This document shows, piece after piece, positions 1 to 5,682 of a DNA stretch of 19,439 nt. The position numbers and the translations under genes were made by a program. Each line of letters starts with the position of its first letter. Positions within the stretch are counted from its first letter, which is position 1. The notes beneath the pieces are model-generated. The model did no database searches and had not been told where the DNA came from. It worked only from the letters and a program-made list of their open reading frames with translations. The stretch is taken from contig JAMCXO010000024.1 of assembly GCA_023473545.1 (NCBI GenBank), forward strand, positions 1 through 19,439. Reading direction: 5' to 3'. The DNA is from JAMCTM01 sp023473545 (lineage in GTDB: Bacteria; Patescibacteriota; Microgenomatia; Levybacterales; UBA12049).

Positions 1-112
1 CATACGCTCTTTCTTCTTGTGAGTTTGTTTGTAACATCTATCTTTTCAAGAAGCTGGAGCGTTTGTCAATTGTGGCTAAGGGTTAGAATGCAATGGCACT
101 GCTTTTGCGCTA

Positions 113-140
113 TTGACAATAGAAAGCTGTCTAGTACAAT
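113..140 (+). promoter_or_regulatory. sigma70-type promoter upstream of the 153-aa membrane protein
   Basis: A perfect -35 TTGACA (113-118) and a -10 TACAAT (135-140) are separated by 16 bp. Transcription would start near 147 and leave a leader of about 20 nt before the ATG at 166. The leader contains a weak purine stretch (AAGGG, 146-150). The hexamers are seen directly; promoter activity is inferred. Confidence 0.6.
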
Positions 141-165
141 AGAATAAGGGCGGGACATAAGTGTT

Positions 166-627
166 ATGATGAATAATAAAAAGCTCTTAATAGTTATCGG
201 CGCAGTGGTTTTTGTTGGTTTGGCTGTGATAGTTTACTTTTTATTCTTTTCCGGAAAACCATCCAAGAGAACTGTCCATCCGCTGCCTCAGGTTCAGGAG
301 GAGGTTGTGCCGACGCTTGCTCCATCCGACATAGGGCTTTCTTTAACGGAATCGCCGGATGGCAAGAAGGTAATTCTCAAAATCAGTAAAACAGGGGATA
401 TTGCCTCGGTTGATTATCAATTATCTTATACGGCCAAGGGAGATATACCAAGAGGGGTAATTGGACATCTTGCTGTCAAAAATCCCGGAGCGCCTATTAA
501 GCAGGATATAGTTCTTGGCACATGTTCGGATGTTTGTCATTACGATCAGGGAGTAAAAGACATTAAGCTTGTTCTAAAGGTCGTTAAGACAAACGGGAAG
601 TCCTATTCCGTAGAACAATCTCTTTAA
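166..627 (+). CDS. small membrane-anchored hypothetical protein
   Basis: I do not recognise a named family. The 153-residue product starts with two lysines and a long hydrophobic segment (about residues 5-29), followed by a basic stretch. It should be a signal-anchor protein with residues 30-153 outside the membrane. The outer part opens with a proline-rich linker (residues 37-53) and then looks like an all-beta domain. It holds two cysteines three residues apart (GTCSDVC) that could form a disulfide or bind a cofactor. No lipobox follows the hydrophobic segment. Two ATG codons stand in tandem at 166 and 169; the first was used. It has its own promoter and lies outside the wall operon downstream. 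That it is a real gene is likely from its composition; its function is unknown. Confidence 0.75.
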   Translation: MMNNKKLLIVIGAVVFVGLAVIVYFLFFSGKPSKRTVHPLPQVQEEVVPTLAPSDIGLSLTESPDGKKVILKISKTGDIASVDYQLSYTAKGDIPRGVIGHLAVKNPGAPIKQDIVLGTCSDVCHYDQGVKDIKLVLKVVKTNGKSYSVEQSL

Positions 628-677
628 ATATCCTCTTCTAATTTTGGAAATGTCCCTTGCGAATTAAGCTTTTATCC

Positions 678-700
678 CCGGCCGGCCTTCCGGCAACCGG
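678..700. other. GC-rich stem-loop in the 628-870 intergenic region
   Basis: GCCGG (681-685) pairs with CCGGC (690-694) around a CCTT loop, and the outer CCG/CGG can extend the stem past a short bulge. It stands out in an AT-rich spacer 50 bp after the stop at 627. It could end the upstream transcript, but no T-run follows (the next bases are CTCCTTGAAA), so it is not a canonical intrinsic terminator. Confidence 0.35.
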
Positions 701-754
701 CTCCTTGAAAAACGTTAGGTTACAAACTCCATATATAAAGGCAGTAAAACGCAT

Positions 755-782
755 ATTGTATAAGACTATAAGCTTATACAAT
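755..782. repeat. perfect 10-bp inverted repeat upstream of the 268-aa gene
   Basis: ATTGTATAAG (755-764) is repeated as its exact reverse complement (773-782) around an 8-nt spacer. It lies 41 bp upstream of the -35 of the next gene's promoter. It is AT-rich with no T-tail, so an operator is a better guess than a terminator. No regulator can be assigned. Confidence 0.4.
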
Positions 783-822
783 TAGAGATTATATGTTACG
801 AAAATATAAAATGCAGGCTTTG

Positions 823-851
823 TTGCATGTTTCTAAAGTTAGTAGTAAAAT
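823..851 (+). promoter_or_regulatory. sigma70-type promoter of the 268-aa gene
   Basis: TTGCAT (823-828) and TAAAAT (846-851) are separated by 17 bp. The predicted start near 858 leaves only about 13 nt before the ATG at 871, so the mRNA would have a very short leader starting around AGGG (857-860). This is inferred from hexamer match and spacing. Confidence 0.5.
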
Positions 852-870
852 ACTTTAGGGTTTTTAGAAA

Positions 871-1677
871 ATGAATATCGCTGAACGGATTAGAAACGGG
901 GAGGAGCTGAAAGGGGATTTTATAGAGGAAACTTATCGAGCCCTTCAAGAGGGAAATCCTTCTTCTGCAATCGCTATTGTCAGCGGAATATTGGTTGAAG
1001 AAGGCAGTAATGACCTAAGAATAATTTCTCGGAAAATTCTTCCCTGTGCCTCTTCGGAAAAACTCTCTCTTTGGCAAATAGCGTCAATGTGGCCGGAAAA
1101 GAAAAACAAGTTTCAGCTAGGCCTGGGAAAGGTTATGGTTGGAACAATTGTTGAGAGCATGGAGAGGGCCTATCGCACGGGAGAGCTTGATACCGTTTCC
1201 TGGCTTGAGCGGGTAAATCAGGCTTTTGAGAATACCGTCATACCAAAAATATGGCTGCCGACAGTTAAAAGGGAAATAACCCTAGAAGAGTATCAATCCT
1301 TAAAAGAATCTGCGGAAAAGGACAATACCTTTGCCGGTCTTTTTGAGCGCGGCGCGCCGGCGGAGGCTATGATCATAAATGACTTAAGAGTAAATAACCA
1401 CGCAGATTATTTTACCTCCATGGTCCGCTTTCTTGTTTTTTACAAAGAAATTGCCCAGGTTCTTTTGGAAGAGTTTAGTCTCCCGAGGCGTGAACAACTT
1501 GAAACCCTTAACACATTAGGGATAATAAGAGAAGCGGAAAGAATAGCCGGTGAGCGCTGGGGGGAAATAATTAAGGGAGACAGACAGGCGGCTGAAGGAT
1601 GCGGCTGCCCTGAATGCCGGAAACGCTGGCTTGAAACCGCCCGGTTAACGAAAATTAACCCATCTTACCGGCAATAG
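871..1677 (+). CDS. hypothetical protein with C-terminal CxCxxC motif
   Basis: The 268-residue soluble protein is largely helical and charged, with no signal peptide or membrane segment, so it is probably cytoplasmic. The notable feature is a cysteine cluster near the C-terminus (C244, C246, C249; GCGCPEC followed by RKRW), which resembles half of a zinc or iron-sulfur site. A further Cys lies at residue 59. I recognise no catalytic motif and no named family. It has its own promoter close upstream and converges on the frameshifted minus-strand gene, whose end lies 40 bp away. Its length and regular codon use make it a convincing gene; metal binding is only a suggestion from the motif. Confidence 0.75.
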   Translation: MNIAERIRNGEELKGDFIEETYRALQEGNPSSAIAIVSGILVEEGSNDLRIISRKILPCASSEKLSLWQIASMWPEKKNKFQLGLGKVMVGTIVESMERAYRTGELDTVSWLERVNQAFENTVIPKIWLPTVKREITLEEYQSLKESAEKDNTFAGLFERGAPAEAMIINDLRVNNHADYFTSMVRFLVFYKEIAQVLLEEFSLPRREQLETLNTLGIIREAERIAGERWGEIIKGDRQAAEGCGCPECRKRWLETARLTKINPSYRQ

Positions 1678-1717
1678 ATTTCTCTAAATCAGAACGTATT
1701 TCAGCTGTTAAAAAATC

Positions 1718-2150
1718 TTACATCCTTTTAGAAACAAAGATAAGTTCCTCTCTCAGATTCCAGGGAAAGTCTTGATCGAACCTTTTTTCGTAAAGGCCCA
1801 GTCCATCTTCGGTGTGCTCGATACCCAGAATAGACGGACACTCGCCTAAGCCGGAAATTGGCTTAGAGGCAACACAAAATGAATCTCCCAGGAGAATTCT
1901 TTGATATTTATCAAGTATCATATACAAAGCCGTTTCCGGGGGGGCATAGATCAAGTCCGCGTTTTTCCGCTTCTTCATAAATCCGGACAATGCCTGGCAT
2001 AGTCTTAAAATCCCAGTCTAGGGGTTTAATTCTTACCGGTCTTAAAGACCGCGGTTCAACAGGAAAAGTTTCTCTTTCAAGAAACTTTTGTACAGGATCG
2101 GAAATTCTAACTTTTGCCCTAAGAAGCCTTTTAAGCTCTTCCGGTGTCAT
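1718..2150 (-). pseudogene. uncharacterised protein gene split by a +1 frameshift in a C7 run
   Basis: Two overlapping minus-strand frames together make one protein. The 5' frame starts at ATG 2150 (MTPEELKRLL) and runs to LDLCPP. The 3' frame then continues ETALYMILDKYQ to a stop at 1718. They meet at seven C on the minus strand (plus-strand G run, 1938-1944). With six C the reading is continuous and gives 143 residues; with seven, the 5' frame ends 9 codons later after VYDT. From memory, the joined product resembles short uncharacterised Patescibacteria proteins in which EEAxxRGLxLCPAE is followed by a beta-rich half; the LCP-P-E junction fits that well. This may be a real inactivating frameshift, a homopolymer sequencing error, or a phase-variable or slippery site. 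Function unknown. It has its own leftward promoter back to back with that of mraZ. Confidence 0.65.
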
Positions 2151-2208
2151 GCTGCCGATTATAAGGTTAGGAAGACGGTTTACCCGCTGAAGCTGCCATA
2201 CAAGATAA

Positions 2209-2237
2209 ATGATAACTTACTATAAGTTATTTGTCAA
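2209..2237 (-). promoter_or_regulatory. leftward promoter of the frameshifted gene
   Basis: Read on the minus strand, TTGACA (2237-2232) and TATCAT (2214-2209) are separated by exactly 17 bp. This predicts a start near 2202 and a leader of about 50 nt before ATG 2150. The -35 elements of this promoter and the mraZ promoter are only 10 bp apart, so the two RNA polymerases probably compete. Confidence 0.55.
2212..2230. repeat. palindrome inside the leftward promoter (candidate operator)
   Basis: ATAACTTA-CTA-TAAGTTAT is a perfect 8-bp inverted repeat with a 3-nt centre. It fills the spacer between the -35 and -10 of the minus-strand promoter, a typical place for a repressor site. It has nothing in common with the GTGGG repeats next to mraZ, so a different regulator would be involved. 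Confidence 0.45.
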
Positions 2238-2247
2238 CTTTACCCTC

Positions 2248-2276
2248 TTGACACATCTGAAAAAACAGTTTAAATT
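2248..2276 (+). promoter_or_regulatory. promoter of the mraZ-led cell-wall operon
   Basis: A perfect -35 TTGACA (2248-2253) is followed after 17 bp by TAAATT (2271-2276), a moderate -10; TTAAAT shifted by one base is an alternative. Transcription would start in the first GTGGG repeat of the adjacent operator, which suits autorepression. No other good promoter was found before the 14 genes apart from a -10 in front of murE. Confidence 0.55.
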
Positions 2277-2279
2277 AGA

Positions 2280-2309
2280 TTAAAGTGGGTTTAAGTGGGA
2301 TAAAGTGGG
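2280..2309 (+). promoter_or_regulatory. MraZ operator: three GTGGG direct repeats
   Basis: Three tandem 10-bp units end in GTGGG at 2285-2289, 2295-2299 and 2305-2309, each preceded by AAA or TAA. MraZ is known to bind direct TGGG-containing repeats with about one helical turn spacing upstream of its own gene and so control the dcw operon. Number, spacing and location just before the mraZ ATG match that arrangement. The last repeat lies 9 nt from the start codon and may also overlap the ribosome-binding region. The sequence is seen directly; binding follows from the family. Confidence 0.8.
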
Positions 2310-2318
2310 AAAATATTT

Positions 2319-2768
2319 ATGCTTATCGGTCAGTACGAGGCCAGGGTAGGGGCAAAAAACAGGATTGCTTTACCAAAAAAATTCAGGGAGATTTTGGGGG
2401 ATAAACTTATTATTACGCAAGGATATGAAAACTCGCTTATTATTGTCTCGCAAAAAAACTGGAAGGAACTTCTTGAGGGCACGTATGACAAGCCCTTTAT
2501 CCAATCGGAAGCCCGGGAAACCAGGCGGTTTCTTCTCGGAGGAGCAACCAGTATCGAGCTTGACGATAAGGGAAGGTTTGTTGTTCCTTCTTACCTTAGA
2601 GAATTTGGAAAGATTGAAGAAGAAATTATATTCCTAGGACTTTATAAGCATATAGAGTTATGGGACAAAAAACGCTGGAGAGAGTACAGCAAAAGTCTGG
2701 AAAAAAATATTGACAGTATTTCGCAAAGGCTTGTGGAAGGAATAGACCGCAGGAAAAGCAATGAGTGA
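2319..2768 (+). CDS. mraZ: MraZ, transcriptional regulator of the division/cell-wall cluster
   Basis: The 149-residue product carries the two SpoVT/AbrB-like half-domains of MraZ. The first has the signature around GAKNRIALP (residues 11-19), the second ELDDKGRFVVP (80-90). In each, the Arg before the hydrophobic-Pro segment belongs to the DNA-contacting loop (R15 and R86). The usual Asp of the first half (DxKxR) is Ala here (A12), while the second half is intact. MraZ forms a ring-shaped oligomer that binds GTGGG/TGGG repeats, and three such repeats lie immediately upstream, so autoregulation of the whole operon is expected. The gene overlaps rsmH by 8 bp, the canonical mraZ-rsmH order. Length is typical. 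Confidence 0.93.
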   Translation: MLIGQYEARVGAKNRIALPKKFREILGDKLIITQGYENSLIIVSQKNWKELLEGTYDKPFIQSEARETRRFLLGGATSIELDDKGRFVVPSYLREFGKIEEEIIFLGLYKHIELWDKKRWREYSKSLEKNIDSISQRLVEGIDRRKSNE

Positions 2769-3663
2769 TTTTCACACAAGTGTACTTTTAAAAGAGGCGC
2801 TGGAATTTCTAAATGTTCAGGAAGGAAAAAAATACATAGATGCAACACTCGGCGGCGGCGGGCACAGTTTGGCAATAATTGAAAGAGGCGGAATAGTTTT
2901 AGGGATAGACCTGGATCAAGAAGCGATAGGCTATGTCAAAAGAAATTTCAAATTTCAAATTTCAAATTTCAAACTGACCCTGGCCAGGGGTAATTTTAAG
3001 GATATAGATGAAATTGCAGGGAAGAATGGTTTTCAAAAAGTAAGCGGAATAATTTTTGATTTAGGCGTATCGAGTTTTCAGTTGGATCATAAAGAAAGGG
3101 GATTTTCGTTTGAAGGCGGCGAAAAATTGGATATGAGAATGGATACCGATCTTAAAATCACCGCGGCGGATCTTATTAACGGTTTGACAAAGAAAGAGCT
3201 TTCAGAGCTCTTTATGAGGCTTGGCGAAGAACGCAGGGCCCCTGTAATCGCCCAGGAAATTGTTAAATATCGCAGTGTAGCCCCGATACAAACAATTTCA
3301 CAGCTTATTTTAATACTGCAGGACGCCTACAAGATAAGAGCGAGAAAGATTTCCGCCTTTACGAAAGCCTCGATAGCAAAACGGGTTTTTCAGGCGCTTC
3401 GTATAGCTGTTAACGATGAATTTAATAATCTAAGACAAGCCCTGCCGAAGGCCTTGAGTCTTTTGGAGAACAGAGGAAGAATCGTGGTTATTTCTTTTCA
3501 TTCCCTGGAAGATGGAATTGTGAAAAGGATATTTGAGGAGTTTGGGGAGAATCATATGGGAATGATAATTACCAAGAAACCAATGGTGCCCGGTTTTGCC
3601 GAGCTGAAATTAAACAGCAGAAGCCGAAGCGCCAAAATGCGGGTTTTTGAAAGGGTTATATGA
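2761..3663 (+). CDS. rsmH: RsmH (MraW), 16S rRNA cytosine-1402 N4-methyltransferase
   Basis: RsmH is an S-adenosylmethionine-dependent enzyme that methylates N4 of C1402 in the ribosomal P site. Family marks seen in order: motif I DATLGGGGHS (28-36), the acidic ribose loop GIDLD (48-52), DLGVSSFQLD (100-109), RGFSF and LDMRMD (113-128), SFHSLED, and the C-terminal RSRSAKMR segment. At 300 residues it has normal length. A ribosome-binding AGGA sits 6 nt before ATG 2761 inside the end of mraZ, so translation is coupled. Residues 63-70 (KFQISNFK) are encoded by four perfect ATTTCAA units and look like a repeat-derived loop between the first strands of the methyltransferase fold. The gene ends in an ATGA overlap with the ftsL-like gene. 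Confidence 0.95.
   Translation: MSDFHTSVLLKEALEFLNVQEGKKYIDATLGGGGHSLAIIERGGIVLGIDLDQEAIGYVKRNFKFQISNFKLTLARGNFKDIDEIAGKNGFQKVSGIIFDLGVSSFQLDHKERGFSFEGGEKLDMRMDTDLKITAADLINGLTKKELSELFMRLGEERRAPVIAQEIVKYRSVAPIQTISQLILILQDAYKIRARKISAFTKASIAKRVFQALRIAVNDEFNNLRQALPKALSLLENRGRIVVISFHSLEDGIVKRIFEEFGENHMGMIITKKPMVPGFAELKLNSRSRSAKMRVFERVI
2945..2972 (+). repeat. four tandem ATTTCAA heptamers inside rsmH
   Basis: Four perfect copies of the 7-bp unit ATTTCAA run from 2945 to 2972 within the rsmH frame. Because 28 is not a multiple of 3, the array reads through different codon phases and yields NFKFQISNFK. A related array of the same period lies in murE at 6187-6232. Confidence 0.85.
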
Positions 3664-3947
3664 AGAAACTATCCGGTCTTTTTATAGCAATATTATTCTT
3701 GACGATTGTTATTTTATCTTTCGTTCAGGTGGTTGTTTCGAATAAACTTTCAACCGCGGGCATTACGCTCGGGAAAACAGAGGATAAAATAGCTGCCTTA
3801 AAGATTGAAAATACTGTTTTGTTAAGCAGACTTCTTGCCAGGGAATCTTTGACCAACCTTGCCTCCGCCGCTTCTTCCCTTGGTTTTGTCGAGCCAAAAG
3901 AGAGTATTGTTTTTTCGGGTTCTCTTCCCCTGGCTCTGAAGCAATAA
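3660..3947 (+). CDS. FtsL-like septal membrane protein
   Basis: The 95-residue protein has the FtsL/DivIC layout: a short basic cytoplasmic start (MKK), one membrane helix (about residues 5-26), a heptad-like coiled coil (38-62; ITLGKTEDKIAALKIEN) and a conserved-looking end (LASAASSLGFVEP) like the LxxxAxxLGF segment of FtsL. It probably bridges divisome proteins and activates the septal transpeptidase encoded just downstream. The position between rsmH and ftsI is the classical place of ftsL. It starts in an ATGA overlap with rsmH and its TAA shares one base with the ATG of the next gene. Sequence in this family diverges fast, so the call rests on topology and location. Confidence 0.75.
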   Translation: MKKLSGLFIAILFLTIVILSFVQVVVSNKLSTAGITLGKTEDKIAALKIENTVLLSRLLARESLTNLASAASSLGFVEPKESIVFSGSLPLALKQ

Positions 3948-5626
3948 TGTGGCGCTACCGTTTTGTATTGTTTTTTTTATTCGGCTGTTTTTTTGTTGTC
4001 ATAGCCAGGCTTTTTTATTGGCAGATTGTTAAAGCGGATGAGTTATCCATGCTTGGGAAATCCCAATACGGTCAGATTGTCACACTTTTATCGCAAAGAG
4101 GCGAAATACAAACATCGGACGGTTTTCCAATAGTCGCCAACAAGCTCTCCTACCTGGTTTTTGCCGATCCTAAAGAAATAGAAGATAAAAATAAGAAAAA
4201 GGTTATTAAAGATTTGTCTTCGATTCTTGGAGTCGGCAGTGCGACAGTGAGCGCGGATCTTAACAAAAATCTATTATGGGTGGCTGTTAAACAAAAGGCA
4301 GACATTGATAAAAAAAGGGAGATAGAGAATCTAAAAATTCCGGGCATAGGTTTCGAAAAACAATATACAAGGTTCTACCCGGAAGCATCCATGGCCGCAA
4401 GTCTTATTGGTTTTGTCGGAAAGGATTCAAACGGGAGGGATAAAGGATATTTTGGATTGGAGGGTTATTACGACAGGCTTTTGCGGGGCGAACCCGGCAC
4501 CACCGTTGAGATACATGACGCATTTGGCAGGCCAATACTTGCCCGGGCTAGCAACTCCGAAAGAGTAAACGGGGCCAGCCTAAAGCTGTCTATAGACAGA
4601 GCGGTGCAGTTTATGGTTGAGAAGAGGCTTAAAGAGGGGGTTAAGAAGTACGGAGCGGTTAGCGGTATGGTTGGAATAATGAATCCTGCCACAGGCGCAA
4701 TTTTGGCTATGGCCAACTATCCTTCGTTTGACCCGAGATCTTATCAGAATTACGCGGGCAGTCTCTATAAAAATCCTTTTATTTCCGATGTATACGAGCC
4801 GGGATCAACATTTAAACCGATTGTTATGGCAGGCGCTTTGGATTTACATCTAATAAAGCCCGACACGGAATGTCCAATCTGCGGCGGACCTGTTTCGGTG
4901 GGGGGTTACAAAATTCATACCTGGAATGATAAATACTTTAAAAATACGACTATGATTAAGGTTATGCAGCATTCGGATAATACAGGCATGGTGTATGTAG
5001 CCCAGACCCTTGGGGTTGAGAGAATGATTAGGCAGCTTAGCAGGTTTGGGATCGGCGATACGACAGGAATAGACCTTCAGGGAGAAATATCTGTTCCTTT
5101 AAAACCAAAGAATTTATGGTACCCGGTTGATTTGGCTACGACCGGCTTTGGTCAGGGGATTTCCGTAACGCCGATTGAGCTTTTGGACGCTGTTGCCGCT
5201 TTGGCCAATGGGGGAAAGAGAATGGAGCCGCACGTTGTTTCCGAGATAACAACAGCAAGCGGCAATATAGTAAAGATACAGCCGAAGGTTTTAGACAGGC
5301 CTGTTTCTAAAGAAACAGCCAAGGTTATGACTGAAATATTGGTTAATACGGCTGATAAAGGTGAGTCTAAATGGACAAGAATAAAAGGATATAGGATTGC
5401 CGGCAAGACCGGCACAGCCTCAATACCAATAGCGGGACATTATGATCCGACAAAAACGATAGCTTCTTTTATCGGCTACGCCCCGGCAGACAATCCTAAA
5501 TTTGCGATGCTTGTGATTTTGGATAAACCATCGGCGGCAATCTACGGATCCGAGACCGCCGCGCCTATATTTTATGACATAGCCAGGGATTTATTTATTT
5601 ACTACCACATAGCCCCCACAGAGTAG
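3947..5626 (+). CDS. ftsI: class B penicillin-binding protein, septal transpeptidase (FtsI/SpoVD type)
   Basis: This membrane-anchored D,D-transpeptidase cross-links peptidoglycan at the septum. Residues 5-24 form the single N-terminal membrane helix, followed by the dimerisation/pedestal region with the RG.I (SQRGEIQTSDGFPIV) segment typical of class B PBPs. The penicillin-binding domain has all three active-site motifs: S287-T-F-K290 (catalytic Ser and Lys), S343-D-N345, and K487-T-G-T490. A pair CPIC (PDTECPICGG) after the SxxK motif is unusual and could bind metal or form a disulfide outside the cell. No PASTA repeats follow. At 559 residues it is near typical length. Translation is coupled to the ftsL-like gene (TAATG). 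The FtsI-versus-elongation-PBP choice rests on the dcw location. Confidence 0.92.
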   Translation: MWRYRFVLFFLFGCFFVVIARLFYWQIVKADELSMLGKSQYGQIVTLLSQRGEIQTSDGFPIVANKLSYLVFADPKEIEDKNKKKVIKDLSSILGVGSATVSADLNKNLLWVAVKQKADIDKKREIENLKIPGIGFEKQYTRFYPEASMAASLIGFVGKDSNGRDKGYFGLEGYYDRLLRGEPGTTVEIHDAFGRPILARASNSERVNGASLKLSIDRAVQFMVEKRLKEGVKKYGAVSGMVGIMNPATGAILAMANYPSFDPRSYQNYAGSLYKNPFISDVYEPGSTFKPIVMAGALDLHLIKPDTECPICGGPVSVGGYKIHTWNDKYFKNTTMIKVMQHSDNTGMVYVAQTLGVERMIRQLSRFGIGDTTGIDLQGEISVPLKPKNLWYPVDLATTGFGQGISVTPIELLDAVAALANGGKRMEPHVVSEITTASGNIVKIQPKVLDRPVSKETAKVMTEILVNTADKGESKWTRIKGYRIAGKTGTASIPIAGHYDPTKTIASFIGYAPADNPKFAMLVILDKPSAAIYGSETAAPIFYDIARDLFIYYHIAPTE

Positions 5627-5668
5627 TTCAAAAAAGTTAATTCTGTAGCAAATAGAGGCCAAAAACGG

Positions 5669-5674
5669 TATAAT
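5669..5674 (+). promoter_or_regulatory. consensus -10 box in front of murE
   Basis: The largest gap in the operon (5627-5682, 56 bp) contains a perfect TATAAT at 5669-5674, but no good -35 at the right distance (TAGCAA at 5646-5651 matches poorly). If used, transcription would begin within a few bases of the murE ATG at 5683, giving a nearly leaderless mRNA. This would let murE and downstream genes escape full MraZ control. Confidence 0.35.
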
Positions 5675-5682
5675 AATGGAGC

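Noticed and set aside
1..37. Possible start of a divergent minus-strand gene (ATG at 37, MLQTNSQEERAY) with a TTGACA at 69-64 upstream.
   Set aside because: Only 12 codons lie inside the window and no acceptable -10 follows the TTGACA, so it cannot be supported.
1643..1660. GGTTAA-N6-TTAACC hairpin near the end of the 268-aa gene as a terminator.
   Set aside because: It lies inside the coding sequence, the stem is AT-rich and no T-run follows.
1990..2190. Plus-strand open frame of 66 codons opposite the frameshifted gene.
   Set aside because: It is the antisense shadow of the better supported minus-strand gene and lacks a ribosome-binding site.
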